The notes under the pieces were generated by a model. That model was given only the letters and a program-made list of their open reading frames with translations, was not told the origin of the DNA and did no database searches. Positions 41,557 through 49,812 of a DNA stretch of 64,000 bases are shown here, piece by piece. The translations under genes were made by a program, and so were the position numbers. The stretch comes from Sciscionella marina DSM 45152 (lineage in GTDB: Bacteria; Actinomycetota; Actinomycetes; Mycobacteriales; Pseudonocardiaceae). Position 1 is the first letter of the stretch, and every line of letters begins with the position of its first letter. The DNA lies in contig NZ_KB905390.1 of NCBI RefSeq assembly GCF_000379465.1, positions 1 through 64,000 on the forward strand, written 5' to 3'.

Positions 41557-41599
41557 CTGCCGGGGCCAGCAGCAAGGCGTGCGGTACTGGCCCCGGCAG
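41557..41599 (-). terminator. Intergenic hairpin between small genes
   Basis: A 13-bp perfect stem (CTGCCGGGGCCAG with CTGGCCCCGGCAG), 17-nt loop, downstream of the gene at 41636. No U tract. Confidence 0.55.
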
Positions 41600-41635
41600 A
41601 GCTCGAGGGGCGCACCCGGGCAGGGTGCGGGTGGG

Positions 41636-41782
41636 TTAGCGCTTGACCTTTTTGACGCGGGCGGCGTCGATGACTTCGGTCTGGCCGTTGTGCGGGTAGC
41701 GCACGCGCACGTGTCCGCTGGCGCGGACCGGGGAGATGGTCTTGATTTCCTGGCCGGTGGCGCGGTCGATGCTTCGGGGCAT
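41636..41782 (-). CDS. Tiny AICE protein, unknown
   Basis: 48 aa from ATG 41782 (MPRSIDRATGQEIKTISPVR...), predicted small beta fold ending K-K-V-K-R. The end V-R-V-R-Y-P-H-N-G-Q-T-E-V-I-D resembles short KOW/SH3-like strands. Function unknown. Confidence 0.6.
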   Translation of the reverse strand: MPRSIDRATGQEIKTISPVRASGHVRVRYPHNGQTEVIDAARVKKVKR

Positions 41783-41835
41783 GAGAGGGTTCTCCTTCGA
41801 ATCTGTCGGGGGCGCGGGGTCGGGGTGTGCGTGGT

Positions 41836-42249
41836 TCAAGAGTCGGCGAACAGGGGTTCGCCAACGGCGGTGTCGAGCAGTCGTTGCAGCCGGGCGGCCT
41901 CTTCAGCGAGGTGGTCGCGTTCGTGGCGCAAGGCGCTGCGTTCATGGCGTAGGGCGGTGAGTTCGTCGGTGGCCCGCGCCAGGGCGCGCCGGTGAGCGCG
42001 GGCGAGCGCGGCGTACGTGCTCCGGTGCCGTGTCTGGGTTTCGAGGAGGTCCCAGAACACGCGCCGCTGCCGGTTGGCGCGCACGAGCTCGTCGGCAAGC
42101 CGGGAGCGGTCGCCGGACAGTTCGCCCATGACGGCGACCGCACCTTCGTGGACGTCGTCGTAGGTGTAGTACTCGCGTTCGTAGAACTCGTTGAGGTGTT
42201 CGGCGAGCCGTTCGCAGGGGTCATCCGCGGGCGGGTACTGGGTGGTCAT
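41836..42249 (-). CDS. Coiled-coil AICE protein
   Basis: 137 aa. After an acidic N-terminus with a tyrosine-rich patch (YEREYYTYDDVHEG) the rest is one long charged helix with a repeated ALRHERSALRHERDHL, a coiled coil. Probably a dimeric structural or regulatory protein. It is the first small gene after traB and the CTAG cluster. Confidence 0.7.
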   Translation of the reverse strand: MTTQYPPADDPCERLAEHLNEFYEREYYTYDDVHEGAVAVMGELSGDRSRLADELVRANRQRRVFWDLLETQTRHRSTYAALARAHRRALARATDELTALRHERSALRHERDHLAEEAARLQRLLDTAVGEPLFADS

Positions 42250-42370
42250 GTCTCCTCCAATGGTTACGGTGTGTATCTGCTGGTGGGTGTGTTGAGCTGG
42301 CCGCGCGGGCGGCCGGTGGGGTGCTCGCGCGGGGGTTTTCCGGGTTTCCGCTGGTTCCGGCCGGGTCGGG

Positions 42371-42494
42371 TCTAGGATCTAGGCTGCTGGCCAGCGGGTA
42401 TGTGGGGGTCTAGAGGCGGGTCTAGGTCTAGAGGGTGCCGGGTCTAGGAATCCCGGCACCCTCTAGACCAACTCTCGGTTACTCTCCGTCTAGA
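42371..42494. promoter_or_regulatory. TCTAG[AG] repeat cluster with 16-bp hairpin: candidate clt
   Basis: Eight copies of TCTAG[AG] (starts 42371, 42378, 42409, 42421, 42427, 42443, 42462, 42489) in 124 bp. CTAG is normally scarce in GC-rich actinobacterial DNA. Embedded is a perfect 16-bp inverted repeat (42427-42442 and 42452-42467, arms TCTAGAGGGTGCCGGG) with a 9-nt loop that is itself a TCTAGG copy. It sits 9 bases from the traB stop. TraB-type translocases bind short repeats in a non-coding transfer locus (clt) next to traB, so this is the best clt candidate. Confidence 0.55.
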
Positions 42495-42502
42495 TTGTTG
42501 GG

Positions 42503-44965
42503 TTACTCGTCCGGGTCGTCGCCGGGTTGGCCGCTGTCGCGGTTGGCTTTGGCGGCCCGGACCGCGGCGGCGGTGTAGCCGTTGCGGTTGGTGCCCTTGC
42601 CGTTCTCATCGACGGCCCAGACCGCGCCGGGCACGAGCCCGACCGGGCGCAGCGCGTCGGCGAGTGCCTTGGCGGTCCAGCCGCTGTACACGTCGCCGTG
42701 CAGTTCGGCCAGGCGGGCGAGGATGACGCTGGTCCAGAGCTTCTCGGCGCCTTCACCGTCGAACACGGTGACGACGTCGGCGAGCACGTCGAACCGCGGC
42801 TTGGCGCTGGTGTGCGCCTGGTCGGGGTCCGCGTCCACACCTGCGGCGTAGCCGGTGAGCAGCCCGCGGGCTTCGCGGACGGCACGGGCGGCGGCGATCC
42901 TTTTTTCGACCGCGGGCCCGTCGAGCGCCACGGAGCGGGTGATGGTGGCGTCCGCGCCTTCCCCGCGGTAGTAGCCGATGCCCTTGTCCGCCCACGCGAA
43001 CGTGGTGGCCCGGATGCCCTGCTTGTGCGCGGAGGTACCGAGCACCATGTCGTTCTCGGTGTGGCCCTGGACTTTGAGGCAGTACCGGATGATCGCGTTC
43101 GCGCTGATCCCCGGGGGGATCGATTTCGCGTCCGGGCGCTGGGTGGCCAACAGCAGCGTGATCCCGGTGGCGGGTCCCCGCTTGACCAGGTCGGTGCAGA
43201 TCTCGGTGAACCGTTTCCCGTGGTCGGGGTGCTCGAACAGGATCTGACACTCGTCCACGCCGATCACGATCGGCCACAACCCGAGCGAGCGTTTCGACGC
43301 CAACTCCGGTGTCACCTTCGAGTCCGGGCACACGTCCTTGGGCAGGCCGCGGATCACCTTGGCCCGACGCCGCATCTCGATCCGCACCGCTTCGAAATCG
43401 GCGAGGATGTATTCGATGTCGTCGTCCTCGTCCCCGGCCCGATGCCGATGCGCGATCGGCTCGAACGGATCGAGGTCGCCGGTTCCTTTCAGGTCGTAGG
43501 TGTGCAGCTCGGTGCGGGGATCGAGTGCGGCGATCAGCAGCCACAACCGCAGCGTGAACGTCTTACCCATCCGCGGGACCGCCCCGATGATCCCCGAGAT
43601 GTAGATCAGGGTGATCGAGATCCACTGACCGCGCGGATCGGTCCCGAACGGCTGCGGTTTGAACACATCGACCTCGCCCGCCTTGGCCAGCGGCCAGGCG
43701 GGCTGTTTGGCCTTGTTCATGTCCTCGTCCCCGATGAACAACACCAGCCGTCCCTCGTGCACGCTGGCGTCCCCGGAAGGCCACACCGACCCGAGCGGCC
43801 GACGCAGCCCCGAGGCGAGCTTTTTACGGCGTTCCATGACCTCGTCGGCGGTGACCCCGGGCGGGAGATCGACCACGACCCGCGCCCCGGGACCATCGCG
43901 GGTGATCGGGGTCGGGAAGTGGATGCCCTCCTTCTTGGCGATGGCCTGATTGATCCCGGTCAGCCCGAGCGAGCCGAGCCCGCGCACCACGATCTCGCTG
44001 GTCACCTTCTCCAAACCGTGCTTGACCACCGCCCGGCCGATGACCGGCTTGTCACGTGGCGAGCCGACGAACCCGAGCCCGCACACCAGCGCCACGAACG
44101 TCAGCAGCCGCGGCCCGGCAGGCAGCAGCCACCACACGAATACCGCCCCGATCAGCAGCGGCAGCACCACGAACCCGAGCGTGATCAGGCGGTGCTTGAC
44201 CCGGTCGTTGCGCTGGTGCGAGAGCTGCATGTACGTGGCCGCGTCCCCGCCATCACTGGCACCCGTGCGCAGGGGTTTCGATTCGTAGTCGAATGCCCAG
44301 CGCATCGTGTCCCGCACCGCCCGGTACGTGCCATACGGGGCGCGCAACGCCAGGCGGCCTACATACAGCGGGATCCGCACCGCGTGGAAGGCGACCACGT
44401 GCAGGGCGTACTGCACCGCCCACCGCAGGACGGCGGTGCGCTGGCTGGCCTGTTTCATCCACGGCGCGATGATCGGATGCCGCGCCGCTTCGGCCGCCGC
44501 GGCGCGGGCGGGCAGCTCGATCCGCGTCGATTTCCCTGGGGCATCGACCGCGACCGGTTTTGGTCGATCGGTCGGGTCCTCAGGATCCTCCTCGCCGCCG
44601 GGGTCATCCGGGGCCGAATCCACCGGTTCCGGATCGGCCGGGACACCTCGATCCTCCCCGGTCCCCGGGTCGATGACGGTGCCCTCGACCACGGTCGGCA
44701 CCTCATACTCCCCGCCGTCTTCGTCGGTGTCGACTACCTCGTCCGAATCGACTGCCTCGTCCGGATCGACGGCGTCGTCGGGGGCGCTGTCGTCGGGGAG
44801 GCTGTCGGGGTCGGTGTCGGTGGGGATCGATCCGCGGGGGCCGGGGATCGCTTCCGGGTCATCGGCCGACCCGGGACCCGGGGTGTCCGGGTCGGTGTCA
44901 GGCAGCACGGTCCGGAGCGCGTCCGGGTCGTGGACCTGCCCGTTGCTGGTTTCAGTGTTGTACAT
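42503..44965 (-). CDS. traB: TraB/FtsK-type DNA translocase
   Basis: 820 aa. The first 135 residues are acidic Asp/Pro-rich low complexity, followed by a region with two membrane helices (FVVLPLLIGAVFVWWLLPAG and LLTFVALVCGLGFVG, about 260-300). The FtsK/SpoIIIE motor domain has Walker A G-A-V-P-R-M-G-K-T near 460, Walker B IVIGVDECQILF near 565 and ATQRPDAKSIP near 610. It ends in a winged-helix-like part (LAELHGDVYSGWTAKALADAL), the gamma-like DNA-recognition domain. Such proteins move double-stranded DNA between mycelia; 'traB' is a functional analogy. Confidence 0.88.
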   Translation of the reverse strand: MYNTETSNGQVHDPDALRTVLPDTDPDTPGPGSADDPEAIPGPRGSIPTDTDPDSLPDDSAPDDAVDPDEAVDSDEVVDTDEDGGEYEVPTVVEGTVIDPGTGEDRGVPADPEPVDSAPDDPGGEEDPEDPTDRPKPVAVDAPGKSTRIELPARAAAAEAARHPIIAPWMKQASQRTAVLRWAVQYALHVVAFHAVRIPLYVGRLALRAPYGTYRAVRDTMRWAFDYESKPLRTGASDGGDAATYMQLSHQRNDRVKHRLITLGFVVLPLLIGAVFVWWLLPAGPRLLTFVALVCGLGFVGSPRDKPVIGRAVVKHGLEKVTSEIVVRGLGSLGLTGINQAIAKKEGIHFPTPITRDGPGARVVVDLPPGVTADEVMERRKKLASGLRRPLGSVWPSGDASVHEGRLVLFIGDEDMNKAKQPAWPLAKAGEVDVFKPQPFGTDPRGQWISITLIYISGIIGAVPRMGKTFTLRLWLLIAALDPRTELHTYDLKGTGDLDPFEPIAHRHRAGDEDDDIEYILADFEAVRIEMRRRAKVIRGLPKDVCPDSKVTPELASKRSLGLWPIVIGVDECQILFEHPDHGKRFTEICTDLVKRGPATGITLLLATQRPDAKSIPPGISANAIIRYCLKVQGHTENDMVLGTSAHKQGIRATTFAWADKGIGYYRGEGADATITRSVALDGPAVEKRIAAARAVREARGLLTGYAAGVDADPDQAHTSAKPRFDVLADVVTVFDGEGAEKLWTSVILARLAELHGDVYSGWTAKALADALRPVGLVPGAVWAVDENGKGTNRNGYTAAAVRAAKANRDSGQPGDDPDE

Positions 44966-45003
44966 CGTGGACCCTCACTCGGATCAAAAGGAAAAGGGAA
45001 CAG

Positions 45004-45055
45004 GGGATCCCCGCGGTGCGGACACCGTGCGGGGCGTCCGCACCGCGGGGATCCC
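45004..45055 (-). terminator. 20-bp hairpin upstream of traB
   Basis: A perfect 20-bp inverted repeat (45004-45023 with 45036-45055; GGGATCCCCGCGGTGCGGAC arm) with a 12-nt loop. It separates the small gene at 45078 from the traB start 40 bases on. It probably ends or shapes the upstream transcript and may limit traB expression. Confidence 0.6.
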
Positions 45056-45077
45056 GGTGTGCGCCCGGCGGGGGTGG

Positions 45078-45215
45078 TTAGCTCGGTGGGAGACGGAGCC
45101 GGGGCCACCAGCCGCATTGGATGCACGTGGGGGCGTGGTCACGGTCTTTCTCATGCCAGCGCCACACCCCGCCCGCGGGTGTGCGTCCGGATTGCCGGCA
45201 CTTGGGACAGGGCAT
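45078..45215 (-). CDS. Tiny zinc-ribbon protein
   Basis: 45 aa with two CxxC pairs: C-P-K-C at residues 3-6 and C-I-Q-C at 31-34, with G-W-W next. A simple zinc ribbon. Function unknown. Confidence 0.6.
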   Translation of the reverse strand: MPCPKCRQSGRTPAGGVWRWHEKDRDHAPTCIQCGWWPRLRLPPS

Positions 45216-45243
45216 GCGCGTGGTGCGGATCGTCTTCACCAGG

Positions 45244-45426
45244 TCACCAACCCTTCACGGCGTTTTTGGCGCACTTCGGGTGGTAGTTGCTGCGACCACC
45301 GCGGCTCGCGAGGGGCTTACCGCAGCCGTCACACACGTCACCGCCCTTGCCGGACCATTTCGAGGCGGCGTGCCGGTTGCCCTTGTCACGCAACCGCTCG
45401 TTTTTCTGGGTGGTCAGAAATCCCAT
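45244..45426 (-). CDS. Tiny zinc-ribbon protein
   Basis: 60 aa with a basic N-terminus (MGFLTTQKNERLRDKGNRHA) and cysteines in C-D-G-C-G-K near residues 32-35 and H-P-K-C near 52: likely zinc binding. Function unknown. Confidence 0.6.
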   Translation of the reverse strand: MGFLTTQKNERLRDKGNRHAASKWSGKGGDVCDGCGKPLASRGGRSNYHPKCAKNAVKGW

Positions 45427-45498
45427 CGCAGTACTCCTTCACGAAAATCGGGGGGAACACTCGGGAAACCCGGGCAGGGAACGGGGAACGGGGTGGGG

Positions 45499-45699
45499 TT
45501 AGGGCAGGAGGCGGCGCAACTGCTTGCGCAGCCGGTCTTCCTTACGGCCCAACTTGCGGCCTTTGCGGTCCCACTTCGCGTACTCGCGCAGCTTCCCGCG
45601 CTCGGTGCACTCCTGCGCTTTCTTCGACGCGTGACGGATTCGGTCCTGGACCTCGCGGATCTGGGACTCGATCCGGCTGGCCTTATCGAAATTCGACAT
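45499..45699 (-). CDS. Small basic coiled-coil protein
   Basis: 66 aa from ATG 45699, with AAAGGAAG upstream. Nearly all charged helix (SRIESQIREVQDRI...KGRKLGRKEDRLRKQLRRLL). Similar in build to the protein at 47468. Possibly DNA binding. Confidence 0.65.
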   Translation of the reverse strand: MSNFDKASRIESQIREVQDRIRHASKKAQECTERGKLREYAKWDRKGRKLGRKEDRLRKQLRRLLP

Positions 45700-45810
45700 G
45701 CACTTCCTTTCCATAGGGGGACAGGGCTTCTTCGGGCACGCGCGTCCCCGCACCCGAAACCCACACGGGGAATTCCGGGTGTCGAAGCGGCGCGCGTGCG
45801 CGTTTCCTGG

Positions 45811-46797
45811 TTAGGCCGCTACCGCGCTGGTTTCGGCCTGGTACTCGTCACGCAGCAGCCGCGCCCGGGACGGCGCGCACCGCAACGTGGTGCGGATCTG
45901 CTCGGCCGAGGGCGGCGCGGTGATCCGACCGTCCTCGATCGCGGTGGCGAGCTCGGCCCGCAACTCGTCCAGCGACCGCGACGCTGCCGGTGCCGGTTTC
46001 GCCGCCCGCGACTTCGCCTTGCGGGTCTTCGGTTTCCGCGCCGGGCCGGTCTTCGCGGCCGGGGCCGGTCCCGGGGTGGCGTCGGTGATCCGCGGGATCG
46101 GGATGGTCTGCTCGCACGCTGATTCGGCGAGCTCCGTACCCGCGGTCGTCTCCGGTTCAGCAGGTACAGCCGGGGAAACCTCGGCACCGCTTGGGGCGGC
46201 CGGTTCCGGGGCGGGGTTCTCGGTCGGTGCGGGGGTGTGCCAGGTGGCGGCGTGGTTGACTGCTTCGGTGAGCCGGTCGCGCAGGGTGGGGGCCATCTGC
46301 GCGGCCAGGAACACCAGTACCGGGGGAACCGAGTGCAACACGATCCCCGACAAGGTGAGTGCTGACCACGATTGCCACGTGTTCATGACATACGTGGCCA
46401 GAAAGCAGAACCACTTGGTGCGGTTGACCCACGTCCCGGTGCCGACCTGCCAGCGGGCGGTGACCTGCTCGGCGCGTAGCACCGCGACCAACACCAGTGA
46501 CACCATCGGATCCAGCAGCCACGCCGCGCACCACGGCAATGACCACACCGCGGCGGCCGCGGCGGCGAAGGCCTGGACGTTGGCCATCGTGAACCCGAGA
46601 CCGAGCACAATCCCCAACCACACCAGCACATCCACCTGCGTGCGCACCCGCTCCACCCGCAACGCCACCACATCAGGGTGACTCGTGGCCGCCCGTACCG
46701 CCGCCGCTTCGGCAGCGTCCGCGGTCAGCCGATCCGCCCGCGAGACCACCGGCTCATCCGGTGTCGCGCTGGCCTGGCTCGGCAATGTGCGCGTCAT
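45811..46797 (-). CDS. DUF2637/SpdB-like membrane protein
   Basis: 328 aa. Four hydrophobic segments (VDVLVWLGIVLGLGFTMANV, WCAAWLLDPMVSLVLVAVL, the WFCFLATYVMNTWQSW region, VPPVLVFLAAQM) over residues 55-180 match DUF2637, the membrane part of spread (Spd) proteins of Streptomyces plasmids. A long Ala/Pro/Lys-rich linker and a C-terminal helix-turn-helix-like tail (ITAPPSAEQIRTTLRCAPSRARLLRDEY) follow. It probably helps intramycelial spread with TraB. Confidence 0.78.
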   Translation of the reverse strand: MTRTLPSQASATPDEPVVSRADRLTADAAEAAAVRAATSHPDVVALRVERVRTQVDVLVWLGIVLGLGFTMANVQAFAAAAAAVWSLPWCAAWLLDPMVSLVLVAVLRAEQVTARWQVGTGTWVNRTKWFCFLATYVMNTWQSWSALTLSGIVLHSVPPVLVFLAAQMAPTLRDRLTEAVNHAATWHTPAPTENPAPEPAAPSGAEVSPAVPAEPETTAGTELAESACEQTIPIPRITDATPGPAPAAKTGPARKPKTRKAKSRAAKPAPAASRSLDELRAELATAIEDGRITAPPSAEQIRTTLRCAPSRARLLRDEYQAETSAVAA

Positions 46798-46803
46798 GAC
46801 CGG

Positions 46804-47022
46804 TCACCTACCTCGCACGATCGCATCGGCCAGCTCCCCGAATGCGCCCCCGGTGAACTCGTCGGCCGGGTTCCCGCACAGGGCGGCGCGGAGCCTGCGT
46901 AGCTCGCCTGCGACCGCCAGTGACGCGTAGGCGTTCGCGATCGTGGCGTTGACATGCGCGTCGCTGGATCCCGGGTAGCGGGTGGCCAGTTCGGCGTAGT
47001 AGTCGGCTTGTCCGTAGCTCAC
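46804..47022 (-). CDS. Small helical AICE protein
   Basis: 72 aa, helical (MSYGQADYYAELATRYPGSS...LAVAGELRRLRAALCG). Its start overlaps the stop of the next gene upstream by 4 bases (47019-47022), so it is translationally coupled to the small membrane protein. Function unknown. Confidence 0.7.
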   Translation of the reverse strand: MSYGQADYYAELATRYPGSSDAHVNATIANAYASLAVAGELRRLRAALCGNPADEFTGGAFGELADAIVRGR

Positions 47023-47414
47023 TGCTGTTCACCACCTTGTTTCAGGGCGCGGCGCATGTCGTGGATCTCGCTGGCGAGGTCGGTGCAGCGGTACGCGTCG
47101 GCGATCGCGGCGATTCCGAGCAGGACGGCCAGCGGCCAGCCGAGCCAGCCGGGCAGCACGTCGTGCACGGTGAAATAGGAGGACAGCCACGCTCCACCGA
47201 GGTCGAACACGACCCCGAGCACGGCGATGGTCATCACCAGCCAGGCGGGGGTGTAGGTCACCCTGCCGTGGCGGAACTGCGCCAGATACAGCCGCAGCGG
47301 CCGCGACGATTCTGGTTCCGGTTCGCGGGATTGTGGCTGGTGGGGTTGCGGGATCGAGTCCAGTTCGCGGGCCAGCTCGGGATGCTGCTCGGCGAATTCT
47401 CGTGCGTTACTCAT
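47019..47414 (-). CDS. Small two-helix membrane protein, Spd-like
   Basis: 131 aa. A proline-rich N-terminus (PQPHQPQSREPEPE) is followed by two membrane segments (PAWLVMTIAVLGVVFDLGGAWL and WLGWPLAVLLGIAAIADAY). Fits the small accessory spread proteins of actinomycete plasmids. It lies directly upstream of the DUF2637 block. Confidence 0.7.
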   Translation of the reverse strand: MSNAREFAEQHPELARELDSIPQPHQPQSREPEPESSRPLRLYLAQFRHGRVTYTPAWLVMTIAVLGVVFDLGGAWLSSYFTVHDVLPGWLGWPLAVLLGIAAIADAYRCTDLASEIHDMRRALKQGGEQQ

Positions 47415-47467
47415 CAGACAAACTCCAGGAGAGAAAAAGGGGATGGCGACGGGTGTGGTCGCCGGTT

Positions 47468-47671
47468 TCAGAGGAACTTGCGGTATTTACTGACACAGGT
47501 GGTCTGTTCTTTTTCGAGTTTCATGGCTTGCAATCGAAGTCGTTTGCAGGTGGCATTGTCACCGCTGGACTGTGCTTTCTCGGCTTGCTTGTCCAGGTCG
47601 TGTATCCGTCGCCGGTAGCGCCATATTTCCCGGCTCAACTCGGCCTCCCTGGCACGTTTCGCACGGCTCAT
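47468..47671 (-). CDS. Small basic coiled-coil protein
   Basis: 67 aa from ATG 47671, charged helix throughout (SRAKRAREAELSREIWRYRR...KRLRLQAMKLEKEQ). Similar in style to the protein at 45499. Function unknown. Confidence 0.65.
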   Translation of the reverse strand: MSRAKRAREAELSREIWRYRRRIHDLDKQAEKAQSSGDNATCKRLRLQAMKLEKEQTTCVSKYRKFL

Positions 47672-47708
47672 AGCTAGTCGCTCACTCCCGTACTCGCAGG
47701 TGTTGGGG

Positions 47709-47924
47709 CTAGACGTTGATGTGCAGGGCATGCAGCAGCCCCATGGGAAGGTTCAGTATTTGAGTGACGATGGTGTTTGCTGGCCCAGCAAGCGCGGACT
47801 TCAGGAGCACCACACCGAGCATCACGCCAAGAAACAGGGTGACGATGTGATGCCATCCGGCCTTGACTGCAAAAAAGGCCAGAACAACCAGGATTAAGAG
47901 GGTGATAGTTCCGCTGACAATCAT
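47709..47924 (-). CDS. Small membrane protein
   Basis: 71 aa from ATG 47924, with two hydrophobic helices (ITLLILVVLAFFAVKAGWHH and IVTLFLGVMLGVVLLKSAL). Probably an accessory transfer or spread protein by context; no family recognised. Confidence 0.65.
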   Translation of the reverse strand: MIVSGTITLLILVVLAFFAVKAGWHHIVTLFLGVMLGVVLLKSALAGPANTIVTQILNLPMGLLHALHINV

Positions 47925-47958
47925 GAGGGATACGCCTTCAAATAGGAGATAAGGTCGG

Positions 47959-47992
47959 CGTTTCGGGGCGCGTTCGACCACACCCCGAAACG
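47959..47992 (-). terminator. Intergenic hairpin
   Basis: A 10-bp perfect stem (CGTTTCGGGG with CCCCGAAACG) and 14-nt loop, after the gene at 48037 and before the small membrane gene. No U tract. Confidence 0.5.
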
Positions 47993-48036
47993 GATTCCGG
48001 TTTCTGGAAGAGGGTTCTCGGTGGCTCGCCGCCGGT

Positions 48037-48558
48037 TTAGGCTGCGAGCGCCCATCCCGGCGCGGGTGCCGGGGCGGACCATGCTGGTTTCTCGCCGATG
48101 GTGACCGGGTCGACGTAGTGGTGTAGCTCGTCCCACGGATCCAAATCGCAGTGCTCGAACAAGCACGCGTCGCAGAACCGCTGCTCGGCTTGGCGGGGCT
48201 GATACCGGCCGGTGTCCTCACCACACCAGTAGCAGCGCCGCCGCCCCGCCAGCGCCGCCTCCAGGGCCTGCTTGCGGGCCGGTGTCATGGGGCGTACCGG
48301 TTTCGCCGCGGCGATCAGGTACAGGTTCGCGTAGTTCACCCGCCCCGACCCCGCGTGCCGCACATACAGCACCGCGACCGGGTCCGCGCCCCCGGGCCGT
48401 AACCCGAGCTCGCGGAGCTGGCGGCGGGTCGCCAGCAGCTCCCGCGGTGCCCACCCGTGCGAGAGCAGCGGCAGCCCGTCGTACTCGCCGCGGGTGAACT
48501 CCCACCCCGTCGACCACGGAACCTCGGCCTTGACGATCGGGAACTGTTTCCCCGCCAT
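48037..48558 (-). CDS. RRQRL-motif zinc-binding-type AICE protein
   Basis: About 173 aa. It contains the A-T-R-R-Q-L-R-E-L-G-L-R-P-G-G stretch of the actinobacterial 'RRQRL motif' proteins and, later, a zinc cluster C-Y-W-C-G-E-D-T-G-R-Y...C-D-A-C...C-D near residues 110-142. This family is common on AICEs and plasmids; function unknown. ATG 48558 is chosen. Confidence 0.78.
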   Translation of the reverse strand: MAGKQFPIVKAEVPWSTGWEFTRGEYDGLPLLSHGWAPRELLATRRQLRELGLRPGGADPVAVLYVRHAGSGRVNYANLYLIAAAKPVRPMTPARKQALEAALAGRRRCYWCGEDTGRYQPRQAEQRFCDACLFEHCDLDPWDELHHYVDPVTIGEKPAWSAPAPAPGWALAA

Positions 48559-48574
48559 GACCGAACCCCGCCGG

Positions 48575-48823
48575 TTAGTCCAGATCCGCGGCGGCGATAT
48601 CGGCCATCCGGGCGAGCCGTCGCCGGATCTCTGCGCGGATCGCGTCGAGCTCGTCGGGCACCACCACCAGTGGCCCGCGTACACGGGTGGGGTGGTCGTG
48701 GGACGTGGTGTCCAGACAGATCCCGGCCCCCGGGCTGAGGTCGAACTTGAACCTGGCGCGCCCGGCTTCAAGGACCCGGCCGATCTCGTCGGGGATCGGT
48801 GCGTCGTCGCTGGGGTGCGCCAT
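48575..48823 (-). CDS. Small AICE protein, unknown
   Basis: 82 aa (MAHPSDDAPIPDEIGRVLEAG...). Soluble, with a C-terminal helix (VPDELDAIRAEIRRRLARMADI). It is the gene before the RRQRL protein in the same run. No family recognised. Confidence 0.65.
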   Translation of the reverse strand: MAHPSDDAPIPDEIGRVLEAGRARFKFDLSPGAGICLDTTSHDHPTRVRGPLVVVPDELDAIRAEIRRRLARMADIAAADLD

Positions 48824-48824
48824 G

Positions 48825-49193
48825 TCAGGGCCTCCATCCCGAGTTGATCAGCACGTGGCAGAACCCGATTAGCGGCATGGGTTCGCTCCACTCGCCCAGC
48901 TCCGGTAGATCAGCGACATGCGCGTCAAGCTGGACCATGTCACCGCGGATGAACCCGCGGCACCACAACATCGCCAGCCCCGGACCCGACGAGCCGACCA
49001 CCCGGACCCTGGGCTGATCCAAACTGGCGCACCAGGCCAGAAACTTGGCCGTGCCGTCACCGTCCACAGTGATCTCCAGATCTTCTGGGCCGTACGTCGT
49101 GCCGAGATGCCGCACTTCCGGAAGATCCGGGTGCCGTGCCATATGGGCGATCAGGAGCCGCAGGCGGCGCGAGGTTTCGTGCAGGCTCGTCAC
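48825..49193 (-). CDS. Small AICE protein, unknown
   Basis: 122 aa, mixed alpha/beta (MTSLHETSRRLRLLIAHMAR...LIGFCHVLINSGWRP). Its start overlaps the upstream gene by 4 bases. Similar proteins are widespread on actinomycete elements as hypotheticals, but I do not recognise a function. Confidence 0.65.
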   Translation of the reverse strand: MTSLHETSRRLRLLIAHMARHPDLPEVRHLGTTYGPEDLEITVDGDGTAKFLAWCASLDQPRVRVVGSSGPGLAMLWCRGFIRGDMVQLDAHVADLPELGEWSEPMPLIGFCHVLINSGWRP

Positions 49194-49474
49194 GCCGCCA
49201 CCCCCAGACCAAGCCGCGCGGTCGCGGCAAGGTGCTCAGCGCGCCTTCGGTCACGGCGGGCGTACATCTCTTCGTGGCCTTCCTCGGCGATGTTCCCGGC
49301 GGCCAGAGCTTCGGCCGCGCACCGGTGGTGCAGGTCGGCTTTGGCGTGGTACCACTCGGCGAGTACAGCGGGCGGGGCATCCGCGACCGGGCGGTTACGG
49401 GCCAGACGGCCCATCTCGACCAAGGTGGACACCGCCACCGGACGCCGCCACTGCGGGGAATCGGGGACTATCAT
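49190..49474 (-). CDS. Small helical AICE protein
   Basis: About 94 aa from ATG 49474 (MIVPDSPQWRRPVAVSTLV...); an in-frame ATG further upstream would extend it. Histidine/alanine-rich helices (EWYHAKADLHHRCAAEALA). Function unknown. Confidence 0.65.
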   Translation of the reverse strand: MIVPDSPQWRRPVAVSTLVEMGRLARNRPVADAPPAVLAEWYHAKADLHHRCAAEALAAGNIAEEGHEEMYARRDRRRAEHLAATARLGLGVAA

Positions 49475-49527
49475 CGGAATACCTTTCCGGCCATTGCTGG
49501 TCATACGGTTCGTGCTGGTAAGGGACA

Positions 49528-49573
49528 CCCGGTACGGCGGTCGGATCCGCCAAGAACGCACCGCCGTACCGGG
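49528..49573 (-). terminator. Intergenic hairpin
   Basis: A 14-bp perfect stem (CCCGGTACGGCGGT with ACCGCCGTACCGGG) and 18-nt loop, downstream of the small membrane gene at 49639. No U tract. Confidence 0.55.
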
Positions 49574-49638
49574 GCACAACATCGACAAACTTCGCTTCGC
49601 TCGGAACTCGCGGACTCGTTGGTGAGGGTGTGTGGTGC

Positions 49639-49812
49639 TCATAGCCACGGCACCACCCACAGCGCGATTGCGCAGGGAATCGCGCCACCGACCAGCAGGG
49701 CCGGGGTCCACCGCGGCAGCCGCCGCATCACCCGCACCGGGGCAAGATCGGTTGCCAGCGCCAACAACAGCAGCACCGCCGTCGCCGCGAGCAACCACAA
49801 CTCGATACTCAT
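49639..49812 (-). CDS. Small membrane protein
   Basis: 57 aa from ATG 49812 with two hydrophobic helices (LWLLAATAVLLLLALATDL and ALLVGGAIPCAIALWVVPW). Overlaps the upstream gene by 4 bases. Function unknown. Confidence 0.7.
   Translation of the reverse strand: MSIELWLLAATAVLLLLALATDLAPVRVMRRLPRWTPALLVGGAIPCAIALWVVPWL

Noticed and set aside
42527-46122. Long plus-strand frames opposite traB and the DUF2637 gene
   Set aside because: Antisense shadows with Arg/Asp/His-rich compositions and no domains; the minus-strand genes have clear motifs and ribosome sites.
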